64,000 bases of DNA from Paeniglutamicibacter quisquiliarum (lineage in GTDB: Bacteria > Actinomycetota > Actinomycetes > Actinomycetales > Micrococcaceae): assembly GCF_019084045.1 (NCBI RefSeq), contig NZ_JAHRED010000005.1, forward strand, positions 1 through 64,000, read 5' to 3'. Shown here piece by piece: positions 1 to 9,448 of the stretch. The notes under the pieces were generated by a model. The model was not told the origin of the DNA, did not search any database, and saw nothing but the letters and a program-made list of their open reading frames with translations. The translations under genes and the position numbers were made by a program. Each line of letters opens with the position of its first letter. Within the stretch, counting starts at the first letter, position 1.

Positions 1-480
1 ATAGGGGTGCGTCACGGTGTATTGCTGGCCCGCGACGATGTTCTCGATGATGAAGCGCAGCCGGCCAAAGCCCATCTGGCCCCCGTCCTGGACGATCTCG
101 TTGGCATGCGCTGCCTCCAGGGCTGCCTCGTAGAGGCGCAGGTTCCCGCCGCTGGCTTCCGCGGCGAACCAGAAGGCCTCGTCGGGGAAGTTGTCCGGGT
201 AGGACGCGGGAAGATCGGGATTCGGCGGTTCCATCAGGCAGCCGGTGCCGGCCGTGTAGCACAGCTGGAGTTTCGCGGTGCCGTCGGAGAACCAGGTCGG
301 GAAGCCATTTTGTGGATCGACCGGTCCATTGCCTGCGGTGTTGGCGGATGCTGCGGTTCCTGCCAATGGAACCAGTGCCGCGGCGAGCAGTGCCGCTGAC
401 GCCGCACCTGCCAACACCGAGGAGCGGGTTCTTTTGAGGTCGCGCTTTCCCGTCATTTTGGTGCGGGTCTTCTGAAACAT
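1..480 (-). CDS. Secreted protein of unknown function, C-terminus beyond left edge
   Basis: The frame is open from an ATG at 480 to the window edge (160 codons, no stop), so the protein is partial. Residues 1-45 look like an export signal: a basic N-terminus (FQKTRTKMTGKRDLKRTR), a hydrophobic Ala/Leu core, then an A-S-A-N processing region near residue 48. The mature part is aromatic, acidic and Pro-rich and carries a pair of Cys residues (LCYTAGTGC) that could form a disulfide. I do not recognise a named family; similar secreted proteins occur in Arthrobacter relatives. Frame and signal peptide are seen directly; export is inferred; function is unknown. Confidence 0.7.
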   Translation of the reverse strand, partial: MFQKTRTKMTGKRDLKRTRSSVLAGAASAALLAAALVPLAGTAASANTAGNGPVDPQNGFPTWFSDGTAKLQLCYTAGTGCLMEPPNPDLPASYPDNFPDEAFWFAAEASGGNLRLYEAALEAAHANEIVQDGGQMGFGRLRFIIENIVAGQQYTVTHPY

Positions 481-1139
481 GATGACTCCTACTACAGGGT
501 GTGCCCCCCACTGGGCAGGAACGACATGCCCCGCCGCCCCATGACGCTCATTAGTAGTCCCCTCAGCTTGTAAAAACCTAGGGCCCGGAATCGTGCGCGC
601 GCTCGGACTGCGGCCGATGGCGTAGGGCCCGGAGGTTGCCATTGGGCGCAAGCTTTTCGCAGGGTATGTCCGCGAACGTTGTTTCACGGTTGACCTGTGG
701 TTCGAAGCCAACGCAGGATCTGTGACGGCGCTGATCGGAGCCTGCCTGGAAGGCCGCCCGCTCCGGATTTCGGGGGTGCAGCCGCGCCCGTGCAATCGGG
801 ATCGGAACTCGCTATGGAGCGGTGCACGCGGGGATACTGTTTCCCCAGACAAGTCCTCGCGTGCGCTTCCCGAAGAATGCCATCGGGTTTCCTCGTCGGC
901 GACTTCGTCCCTGGTCGGCAACCCTGGGCCGGACTGGGCCGCAGGCGCGCGAAAAGCGCCCGCTCGGCCAACGGCAGCAGAGTGACCCTGATGGCTGGGT
1001 ACCGCTTGGCGCGGCGAGTCACACCACGTGGCCAGTCAGGGAACATCCCGTAACGAATCGATAACGAGGTTTGGTAGCGTTGGATGCCCATGCCCAACGT
1101 TCCGGGCATGGGACGCTGTCGATTTTCCAGGATGTACTG
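481..1139. other. Long intergenic region with a leader hairpin
   Basis: No convincing gene is present. Competing ORFs on both strands (684-1109 minus, 697-1053 plus) give Arg/Pro/Ser-rich translations with no family resemblance. The region must hold the promoters of the two divergent flanking genes. A 9-bp perfect hairpin, CCCATGCCC (1087-1095) with GGGCATGGG (1104-1112), sits 27 nt upstream of the acyltransferase start and would lie in its 5' leader. Confidence 0.5.
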
Positions 1140-3239
1140 ATGTCGCTTTCCTTACCTGCGCAACGCGTGGCAGGGCGGAGTCCATTTGCCGCGAACACCG
1201 CATCCGCTTTCAGGCCCGAGCTCCAGGGCCTGCGGGCGCTGGCCGTTGTGCTGGTCATGGTCTACCACGTGTGGTTTGGCCGGGTTTCCGGCGGCGTGGA
1301 CGTGTTCCTTCTCCTCTCCGCGTTCTTCCTCACCGGTGCCTTCATCCGCAAGGTCGAGGGCGGGCGGCCGGTGGGCCTGCTGACCTACTGGCTCAACGTC
1401 TTCCGCAGGCTGTTGCCCGCGGCGGTCCTGGTGCTGCTGGCCACCATTGCGGCGAGCGTCGCCCTGCTGCCCAAGGCGCGCTGGAACTCCATCATGGAGC
1501 AGATCACCGCCAGCCTCTTCTATGTGCAGAACTGGCAGCTGGCCCGCGAATCGGTCGACTACTACGCGGCCGAGCACGCCACGGCCAGCCCGCTGCAGCA
1601 TTTCTGGTCGCTGTCCATCCAGGGACAGGTCTTCATCCTCTGGCCGCTCTTGCTGGCAGCGGGCATGCTGCTGTGGCGGGCGCTGGGCGCCAGGATCCCC
1701 GCGCTGAGCTACCGGATGACCCTGGGCGCGCTCTTCGGCGTCGTGTTCGCGCTCTCCCTGGCCTACTCGATCCACGCCACCGCCACTGCACAGGAGTGGG
1801 CCTACTTCGACACCGGTGCCCGGCTCTGGGAATTTGCGCTGGGGTCGCTCGTCGCCATCTTCCTGCCGCTGCTGCAAAGGCTTCCCGCGGCACTGACCGT
1901 GCCGGCGGGTTGGCTTGGCCTGGGGGCGATCCTGTCCTGCGGCGTGCTGCTGCAGGTTGACCACGAGTTCCCCGGCTACCTGGCGCTGTGGCCCACGCTC
2001 GCCGCGGCATTCGTCATCATCGCACCAAGCCACCGGCTTGGCGTGCAGCGGGTCCTGTCGGTGCCGCCCCTCGGCTGGCTCGGGAACCTCTCCTACGCGC
2101 TGTACCTCTGGCACTGGCCGGTCATGGTCTTCTTCCTCGTCGAATCCGGAAGCGAGCGCATCTCCCTCGGCGCCGGGCTGGGCATCATGGTGGTGTCGTT
2201 GCTGCTGGCCTGGGCCACGACGCGCATCGTCGAATCGCCCATGCGATCCTGGCACTGGCTCTCGGCCAAGCGCCGGCGCGCGGGGCTGAGCATTGCGGTG
2301 CTGCTCTCGCTGGTGCTGGTGCCGCTGGGAGGGTGGGAGCACCGGGTCGTCGCCGAGGAGACGCGCGCGGCGTCCCAGGCCCAGGTCGACAACCCCGGCG
2401 CGGCGATCCTGGATCCCGGTTTCGGGCACGAACCAAGTTCCGCCGCCGTGATGGTCCCGCTGACCACGAAGCTCGACGAGGAATGGTCGAACTTCGGTGC
2501 CGAGTGCACCGGGCAGTGGGCACCGGAGTCGCCGGCCATCGAGTACTGCCAGCAGGGCGGGAACCCGCAGGCGGAGAAGACCATCGTGCTGCTGGGGGAT
2601 TCCCACGCCCAGCACTGGAGCGGCGCGGTTGACGCCATGGCGCAAAAGCACGGGTGGCGCTGGATCCTGCTGACCAAGCCGTCGTGCCGCTTCGGCGGGC
2701 CCTCCGATACCCGCGGCCAGGAGTGCGGGGCATTCAACGCCGCCGCCGGCGAGTATGTGCTTGGGCACGGCCCCGACGCGGTCATCACCCTCGGGAGCTT
2801 CACCGCGCTGGGGCCGGACCGGCACGGGCGCACGGCGGGGGAGCAGGAGCGGGTGGTGCCCGACTACGAGGCCGGGATCCGTCCGCTGCTGGAGGCGGAC
2901 ATCCCCGTGGTGGCCCTGCGCGACACCCCGCGATTCCCCACCGCCGCCCCGGAGTGCGTGGACCGCTTCGGCGCCGAGGCGGAGCAATGCAGCGCCCCGG
3001 TGTCCGAGCTCATGGCCGAAACCTCGCCGCTGGAGGGACTGGCGGCCGGCGGCACGCTGGGCAAGGGGTTCTCCACCATGGACATGACCGACCAGCTCTG
3101 CCCGGACGGAATCTGCCGGCCGGTCATCGGGAACGTGTTGGTTTACCTCGACGAGTCGCACTTGACCAGCACCTTCGCCCGGACCACTGCGGCGGAATTC
3201 GAGAAGCGCTTCCTCGCCGCCCTCGCCGGTCCACGCTGA
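1140..3239 (+). CDS. Acyltransferase-3 / SGNH fusion O-acetyltransferase (OafA/YrhL type)
   Basis: Integral membrane acyltransferase fused to an extracytoplasmic SGNH esterase-like domain (699 aa). The first ~400 residues hold about ten hydrophobic helices. They begin with the family motif LQGLRALAVVLVMVYHVWF, which carries the conserved Arg and His, and contain the typical YLWHWP. The C-terminal domain has GDSH near residue 487 (catalytic Ser block) and DESH near 671 (Asp/His pair), so a complete SGNH catalytic set is present. Family members O-acetylate cell-wall or capsular sugars; the target here is unknown. An in-frame ATG exists at 1071, but the ATG at 1140 has a purine-rich CCAGGA upstream and removes an unlikely N-terminus. 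It is followed by an exported glycosidase gene, suggesting an envelope role. Confidence 0.88.
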   Translation: MSLSLPAQRVAGRSPFAANTASAFRPELQGLRALAVVLVMVYHVWFGRVSGGVDVFLLLSAFFLTGAFIRKVEGGRPVGLLTYWLNVFRRLLPAAVLVLLATIAASVALLPKARWNSIMEQITASLFYVQNWQLARESVDYYAAEHATASPLQHFWSLSIQGQVFILWPLLLAAGMLLWRALGARIPALSYRMTLGALFGVVFALSLAYSIHATATAQEWAYFDTGARLWEFALGSLVAIFLPLLQRLPAALTVPAGWLGLGAILSCGVLLQVDHEFPGYLALWPTLAAAFVIIAPSHRLGVQRVLSVPPLGWLGNLSYALYLWHWPVMVFFLVESGSERISLGAGLGIMVVSLLLAWATTRIVESPMRSWHWLSAKRRRAGLSIAVLLSLVLVPLGGWEHRVVAEETRAASQAQVDNPGAAILDPGFGHEPSSAAVMVPLTTKLDEEWSNFGAECTGQWAPESPAIEYCQQGGNPQAEKTIVLLGDSHAQHWSGAVDAMAQKHGWRWILLTKPSCRFGGPSDTRGQECGAFNAAAGEYVLGHGPDAVITLGSFTALGPDRHGRTAGEQERVVPDYEAGIRPLLEADIPVVALRDTPRFPTAAPECVDRFGAEAEQCSAPVSELMAETSPLEGLAAGGTLGKGFSTMDMTDQLCPDGICRPVIGNVLVYLDESHLTSTFARTTAAEFEKRFLAALAGPR

Positions 3240-3423
3240 TTTCCCCCCTGCCGGGTGGCGGTCCGGTGGCCCGCCCCGGAGGTGGTCTTGGCGTAACCAA
3301 AGTGCCGCGCAAGCGTGATATTTCGGTACTTTCCGGGGCAGCCGGCGCGGCGTAATGTTGCCTCCGAGCGGCCGAACGATCCAGCGCGGCCGTGACAACT
3401 CGCGCACCATCGGAGTCACCGCC

Positions 3424-5079
3424 ATGAAAACGGAATTGGCCTCATCGTCCCCGTCGCTTGCCAATCCCGTGAGCCGGCGGGCGGTGCTTTCGGCGGCGGT
3501 GGCAACACTTGCCGGCGCAGCCCTGGGTCCCGGGCTCATGGCGGCCCCGGCCGCCGCGGCCGTCATCCGCAACCACGTCTACACCGTCTCCTCGCGAAAC
3601 ACCTTCACGTCCGCCACCTACCCGCGCACCGAATTCCGTGCGCTGTGGACCGCCAGCGTGGTGAACATCGACTGGCCCTCGAAAACCGGGCTGTCCATCG
3701 CCGCCCAGCAGGCGGAATTGCGCTCCATCCTGGACCTGGCGGTGTCGCGGAACCTGAACGCGGTGATCCTTCAGGTGCGCCCGGCCGCTGACCGCATGTG
3801 GAAGTCGACCCTCGGGGAGCCCTGGTCAAAGTACCTCACCGGCACCCAGGGCAGGGACCCGGGCTACGACCCGCTGGCCTACGCGATCTCCGAGGCGCAC
3901 AAGCGCGGCATTGCGCTGCACGCCTGGATCAACCCGTTCCGCGTCTCGATGGATACCTCCCTCACCTCGCTGGTGTCCAACCATCCCGCGCGGCTGAACC
4001 CTTCCTGGTCCTTCGCCTACGGTCCACGGCGCTACTACAACCCGGGGATCCCGGCGGTGCGCACCTACATCCGCAACGTGGTCATCGACCTGGTCAAGCG
4101 CTACGACGTGGACGGGGTCCACTTCGACGACTACTTCTACCCCTACCCGGTGTCCGGCCAGTCGATTCCGGACTCCTCGACCTACAACACCTACAAGGGC
4201 TCCTTCACCTCGATCTCTTCCTGGCGGCGCAACAACATCAACGTGTTCGTCCGCGACACCCACAACGCCATCCGGGCGGCCAAGCCGCGGGTCGTGTTCG
4301 GCATCAGCCCCTTCGGCATCTGGGCCAACAGGACCTCGAGCACGCTGGGCTCGGCCACCAGCGGGCTGGAAAGCTTCTATGCCCTCTACGCCGACACCCG
4401 GCGCTGGGTCAAGGAAGGCTGGGTCGACTACATCGCCCCGCAGCTCTACTGGTACCAGGGGTACTCCGTGGCCAACTACAACGTGCTGGTCGACTGGTGG
4501 GCCAAGCAGGTCGCCGGGACCGGCGTGAAGCTGTACACCGGGGAGGCCGCCTACAAGGTGGGGGACCCGAACACCGCCGCCTGGCAGGATCCCAACGAGC
4601 TGCGCGACCACGTGACCAAGTGCCGTTCGGTGCCCGCGGTGCGCGGCCAGGCGTACTACAACACCACAGCTTTCCGGGCGAACAAGCTCAACGCCATCGG
4701 GATCCTCAAGGCCCGCCACTACGCGCGGCCGGGCCTCCCGGTGCCCTACCCGGAGCTTTTCGCCACGCGTCCCTACACCCCGACCATCACCAGGGCCGTG
4801 CGCGAGGGCACCGGGGTGCGGCTGAGCTGGACCTCCAGCTCCAGCGGCGAGCCGATCAAGCTCATCGCGATCTGGCGCTGGGAATCCACCGGCTCGGTCG
4901 TCCCGTACATCCAGTCGACCGCCACCTACCTGCGCGCCGTGCGCCGGCGCACCACCTCGGCCCAGTCCTGGCTGGACACCGGCGTGGTGCTCGGGCACTC
5001 CTACTGGTACATGATCCAGTCGATCAGCCAGACCGGGGTGGACTCCTCGCGTGCCACCGCGATCTACATCAGGGCGTGA
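3424..5079 (+). CDS. Tat-exported glycoside hydrolase-like protein (GHL10/DUF187 family)
   Basis: 551-aa predicted secreted glycosidase. The N-terminus has SRRAVLS followed by a long Ala-rich hydrophobic stretch ending AAPAAAA, a twin-arginine signal pattern. The mature protein starts with the GHL10 hallmark FRALWTASVVNIDWP. It contains VHFDDYFYPYP near residue 230 and APQLYWYQG near 340, typical of the TIM-barrel sugar-binding face. The last ~90 residues look like a fibronectin-III-like beta domain (VRLSWTSSSSGEP). Relatives act on cell-wall or exopolysaccharide glycans; the substrate here is not predictable. The ATG at 3424 is preferred over 3355 because it puts the signal at the N-terminus and has CGGAG 9 nt upstream. 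A TAATGT box at 3353-3358 may be its -10. Confidence 0.85.
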   Translation: MKTELASSSPSLANPVSRRAVLSAAVATLAGAALGPGLMAAPAAAAVIRNHVYTVSSRNTFTSATYPRTEFRALWTASVVNIDWPSKTGLSIAAQQAELRSILDLAVSRNLNAVILQVRPAADRMWKSTLGEPWSKYLTGTQGRDPGYDPLAYAISEAHKRGIALHAWINPFRVSMDTSLTSLVSNHPARLNPSWSFAYGPRRYYNPGIPAVRTYIRNVVIDLVKRYDVDGVHFDDYFYPYPVSGQSIPDSSTYNTYKGSFTSISSWRRNNINVFVRDTHNAIRAAKPRVVFGISPFGIWANRTSSTLGSATSGLESFYALYADTRRWVKEGWVDYIAPQLYWYQGYSVANYNVLVDWWAKQVAGTGVKLYTGEAAYKVGDPNTAAWQDPNELRDHVTKCRSVPAVRGQAYYNTTAFRANKLNAIGILKARHYARPGLPVPYPELFATRPYTPTITRAVREGTGVRLSWTSSSSGEPIKLIAIWRWESTGSVVPYIQSTATYLRAVRRRTTSAQSWLDTGVVLGHSYWYMIQSISQTGVDSSRATAIYIRA

Positions 5080-5099
5080 CGAACACCACCTCCGGGGTC

Positions 5100-5105
5100 T
5101 AGAAT
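5100..5105 (+). promoter_or_regulatory. -10 box TAGAAT for leaderless start at 5112
   Basis: TAGAAT ends 6 nt before the ATG at 5112, which places the expected transcription start at or next to the start codon. No Shine-Dalgarno sequence is present. Confidence 0.55.
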
Positions 5106-5111
5106 CCGATC

Positions 5112-5543
5112 ATGGCATTGGGGGATGTTGGGGAATTTGCACGGGTCACTGCGGCGAGCGTTGCCGCCGGCACAGACATGGCCGGCACGGGCGCCTCGCC
5201 GCCCACGCGATCGCGGCTGGCGCTGCGCGGGATCGCCGTGTCGCTCGCCGCGGGGGCGATGTTGCTCGGACCGCTGCTGGCCACCGGCGGCGAGGGGCCG
5301 CAGCGCTTTGGCTGGAACATGTACGCCCGGTATGTGTCCCTGCCCGAGGCCGAGGTGACCACCGTCGACGGGGAAAAGGAACAGGTTTCCCTGCGGGATC
5401 TGGTTTCCGGGCTGCGGATCGAGATCGACTATTTCGCCCCTTCGGCCGAATTTCTCTGCCGCACCCGTGAGGACGTCCTGAGCGTGCGCGTGTGGAATGA
5501 AACCCCGGCGCGCGAGGAGGTCTTCGCATGCTCCGGCTTCTGA
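5112..5543 (+). CDS. Small membrane-anchored companion of an HTTM protein
   Basis: 143 aa. Residues 1-35 are polar, one hydrophobic segment follows (about 36-56, IAVSLAAGAMLLGPLLA), and the rest is probably extracytoplasmic. The segment RFGWNMYARYVSLPEAEV resembles a motif seen in proteins encoded beside HTTM-domain genes. Two Cys residues occur in the C-terminal third. It overlaps the next gene by 16 nt, so the two are almost certainly co-transcribed and translationally coupled. The start is supported by the TAGAAT box 6 nt upstream. The function is unknown; the pairing with HTTM is the main clue. Confidence 0.7.
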   Translation: MALGDVGEFARVTAASVAAGTDMAGTGASPPTRSRLALRGIAVSLAAGAMLLGPLLATGGEGPQRFGWNMYARYVSLPEAEVTTVDGEKEQVSLRDLVSGLRIEIDYFAPSAEFLCRTREDVLSVRVWNETPAREEVFACSGF

Positions 5544-6343
5544 GTCGCACCATCGACGCCCGGCCCCTGGCCGCCGGCAGGATCCTGCTGGGCCTCGCCT
5601 CGCTGATCGTGGCCACCGAATGGTTCGAGACGCTCGGCCGGGTTTCCACCGGCACCCGATTGCAACTGCCCTACTTCGACGCGCTGCCGGACCTCGGCCC
5701 CTCGATGGTGCTGGGGATGTTCGCCGTGGCCATGGTGGCAGGCCTCGGGGCGGTCCTGGGCATTGCCGGTCGGCTCCCGATGATCCTGGTCTGCGCCACC
5801 TCGGTGGCGGCACTTGCCGCGGACGAGCAGGCGTTCAGCAACCACTTGGTGCTGCTGGCCCTGCTCGCGTTCTACCTCTCCTGCAGCGGGTCGGGCCTGA
5901 CCCTGAAGCCCGGGGCGTGGAACCGAAAAGTGCAGGTGCAGTACTGGCCGGCGTTCCTGGTGAAGCTCCAGATCACCACCGTCTATGCCTGGACTGCCAT
6001 CTCGAAGGTCAACGAGCAGTACCTCTCGGGGGAGGTCATCGGACACCACCTGCGCGACTGGGTCCCGGTCTCGCAGCAGCTGCTTCCCCTCCTGGCGGCC
6101 GGCAGCGTGGCGGCGGAACTGTTCCTCTCGGTGGCCCTGTGGATCCCCGCGCTGCGGCCGATCGCATTCCTGGTCGGTGCCGGACTGCACCTGGGCATCG
6201 TGGTGATGCTGAACACCGCGATGCCGCTGATCGCCTTCGCGCTGATCATGCTCGCCGGGTACGTGCTGTTCGCCCACGACGCCCTGCAAGGACACCGTCC
6301 CAGACAGGGGACCGGGGCCCGCCGCCGGGCGCTCGCCGGGTAG
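5528..6343 (+). CDS. HTTM-domain integral membrane protein (vitamin K gamma-carboxylase-like fold)
   Basis: 271 aa with about six to seven hydrophobic helices and the HTTM signature RPLAAGRILLGLASL near the N-terminus, NHLVLLALLAFYLSCS in the middle, then WPAFLVKLQITTVYAWTAISKVN. HTTM is the membrane domain shared with vitamin K-dependent gamma-carboxylase, but most bacterial members have no known activity. The ATG at 5528 lies inside the upstream gene's end (16-nt overlap), showing a two-gene operon. The family assignment is fairly secure; a biochemical function is not. Confidence 0.8.
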   Translation: MLRLLSRTIDARPLAAGRILLGLASLIVATEWFETLGRVSTGTRLQLPYFDALPDLGPSMVLGMFAVAMVAGLGAVLGIAGRLPMILVCATSVAALAADEQAFSNHLVLLALLAFYLSCSGSGLTLKPGAWNRKVQVQYWPAFLVKLQITTVYAWTAISKVNEQYLSGEVIGHHLRDWVPVSQQLLPLLAAGSVAAELFLSVALWIPALRPIAFLVGAGLHLGIVVMLNTAMPLIAFALIMLAGYVLFAHDALQGHRPRQGTGARRRALAG

Positions 6344-6419
6344 CCGCAAGCCCGCGGGGGCCCGCTTTGCGACGTTGCGTTCGCCACACCAACCATGCGG
6401 GAATGTCGCTTGGCGGTGA

Positions 6420-7973
<1,554 letters not shown>

Positions 7974-7986
7974 GTCACCGCCAGCT

Positions 7987-8020
7987 GCACAGGGCCCCGG
8001 AAACCTCCGGGGCCCTGTGC
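7987..8020 (+). terminator. Hairpin after guaB
   Basis: A 15-bp perfect stem (7987-8001 with 8006-8020) with an AACC loop starts 13 nt after the guaB stop. There is no strong U-tract, as is common in high-GC actinobacteria. Confidence 0.7.
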
Positions 8021-8105
8021 CGTGCCGCCCCGGGCGGCGCGCCGGGCAGGACGCCGGCACCAATGGGCCGGCGATAGCCGCTGAACGTCCGTGTGACTTC
8101 GGCGG

Positions 8106-8136
8106 TTGCGTAAGTTAACTCCCGGTAGGTTAGACT
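8106..8136 (+). promoter_or_regulatory. Promoter of the 6C RNA
   Basis: TTGCGT (8106-8111) and TAGACT (8131-8136) are separated by 19 nt. The predicted transcription start, about 8143, coincides with the base of the first 6C hairpin at 8144. Confidence 0.55.
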
Positions 8137-8142
8137 GGTCCC

Positions 8143-8300
8143 CATGGTCCTGTCATCCCCCCAGAGCAGGACCATTTTCGGAAGAAACTGGCCACCCCCA
8201 AGTGCCACTTTCTTCCATGGGAGAAACGCCGCAGACCCCAAGCTGTGGGCACTCCGGGCAGGATTTCATCGGTAAACGATCAAATCCTGCCCTTTTCCTT
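8143..8300 (+). ncRNA. 6C small RNA
   Basis: Two C-rich-loop hairpins followed by an intrinsic terminator match the actinobacterial 6C RNA family (Rfam 6C; B11/ncRv13660c in M. tuberculosis). Hairpin 1 pairs ATGGTCCTG (8144-8152) with CAGGACCAT (8167-8175) and exposes CCCCCC (8157-8162). Hairpin 2 pairs GGAAGAAA (8180-8187) with TTTCTTCC (8209-8216) plus an inner TGGC/GCCA, and exposes CCCCC (8195-8199). The RNA ends in the strong terminator at 8256-8300. The C-rich loops are thought to base-pair with G-rich ribosome-binding regions of target mRNAs. The structure is seen directly, the family is known, and targets here are unknown. It lies between guaB and the convergent DUF427 gene. Confidence 0.85.
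8256..8300 (+). terminator. Intrinsic terminator of the 6C RNA
   Basis: An 11-bp stem GGGCAGGATTT/AAATCCTGCCC (8256-8266, 8282-8292) carries a nested ATCG/CGAT stem and a GTAAA loop. It is followed by three TTTTCC repeats (8293-8310). This is one of the few classical T-rich terminators in the window. Confidence 0.85.
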
Positions 8301-8415
8301 TTCCTTTTCCGGCTCCCTGCCGCGGGCAGCGGACCGTGTCACCGCGGGACCGAACGGCGCCGCTTGCACACCGCTGCGCCATCGACCTCGGCTGGCCGCC
8401 CGTGGCCGTCGGCAG

Positions 8416-9216
8416 CTAGCCAACAGGTGTGTGCGGGCGGGACTGGCGCTGCCCGTCGATGAGAAAATCGGTGCGCTCGTTGTAGAAGGCGACCAGCCCG
8501 GCCAGGGCCGCGGACTCCGGCAGTGGCTGGGCATAGCTCCAGGCCACGTTCCTGCCCCCGCTGGCGGGCGCCCAGTAGTTGGCGGTGCCCTTGTAGGGGC
8601 ACATGCTGCTGGTTTCCGTGGCCACCAGGGCATCCCACCTCACATCCGCCGGCGGAAGATAATAGCGCGGCGGAATACGCGTCTCAAAGAGCATGAGCGG
8701 GTGCCGGGAATCCGCCAGCACCAGGCCCTCAAGCTCCACCCGGACGTGCCTGCCCGAGGGGATGATGTCGACCCGGCTGAACGGGTCGCGCGGGTGCGCA
8801 TGGATGGGCTGTTCTTCCTCCATCCAGTCAAAGGCCCAAAAATCAAAGAGCACGGCACCACCCAGGTCCGGATCCGCCAGGCGGAAGGCCGCGGCCTGCG
8901 CCGCATGCCCGGGGACCTGGACGTCAAGTGCGGTTCCCTCGGCGGTGTGCAGGGCAAAGGCGTCGTTGGGTGTCAGCACCCCGGCCGCGTCCGGCACCCT
9001 GGACACCTCCGCCCGGGACGCGGTGAGCTCCGCCAGCACGTCGTTTTCCGGAACGGCGTAGATCGGCACGATGCGCCTCGGCTCCCAGAGCAGCAGCGCG
9101 TGCGTGGTGTCCAGGACCGGTTGTCCGCCGAGGCCCGCGCGGACCCGTTTGCCGGTTGGCTCGTACCTCAGGGCGGACAATGACTGGTTCAACAGGTGTG
9201 AGATTCGGGTGGCCAC
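8416..9216 (-). CDS. DUF427 domain protein (two copies)
   Basis: 266 aa containing two DUF427-type beta domains. Copy 1 is about residues 15-110 (RAGLGGQPVLDTTHALLLWEP). Copy 2 is about residues 155-250 (VELEGLVLADSRHPLMLFET, then SMCPYKGTANYWAP, the most conserved block of the family). No catalytic role is established for DUF427. The start is set at a GTG at 9216 because upstream in-frame sequence is low-complexity Gly/Pro/Ala and unlike the family. It is divergent from the J-domain gene. Confidence 0.85.
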   Translation of the reverse strand: MATRISHLLNQSLSALRYEPTGKRVRAGLGGQPVLDTTHALLLWEPRRIVPIYAVPENDVLAELTASRAEVSRVPDAAGVLTPNDAFALHTAEGTALDVQVPGHAAQAAAFRLADPDLGGAVLFDFWAFDWMEEEQPIHAHPRDPFSRVDIIPSGRHVRVELEGLVLADSRHPLMLFETRIPPRYYLPPADVRWDALVATETSSMCPYKGTANYWAPASGGRNVAWSYAQPLPESAALAGLVAFYNERTDFLIDGQRQSRPHTPVG

Positions 9217-9448
9217 GGCGCCAGTATGCGCCCCGCCGGGCCCCGGGTCAACGCCGGTGCCGGCGCCGTTCCCCGTCCCGGCGGGGCCGGTCGGTTGCCG
9301 GTGTGCCCCAACCCTGCCCAAACAGGCCGCATGTTGGTATGTTCGGGTGAACATCACGGATGCAGCGCATCGGTCTTGGGGACCGCGCACGGGGGAATGG
9401 GGACGTCATGGTCCACGATGGACGCGTTGGGACGGGCGGAGCCGGACC

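Noticed and set aside
695-720. tRNA T-loop-like GGTTCGAA
   Set aside because: The flanking arms do not pair as a T-stem and no acceptor, D or anticodon arms can be drawn.
684-1109. Overlapping ORFs on both strands (684-1109 minus, 697-1053 plus)
   Set aside because: Arg/Pro/Ser-rich translations with no motif, no ribosome-binding site, and mutual overlap; typical of GC-rich noncoding sequence.
1152-3572. 806-aa minus-strand ORF
   Set aside because: Antisense shadow of the acyltransferase gene; low-complexity His/Arg/Gly translation.
3826-4998. 390-aa minus-strand ORF opposite the GHL10 gene
   Set aside because: Shadow frame; no domain, repetitive Gly/Val/His composition.
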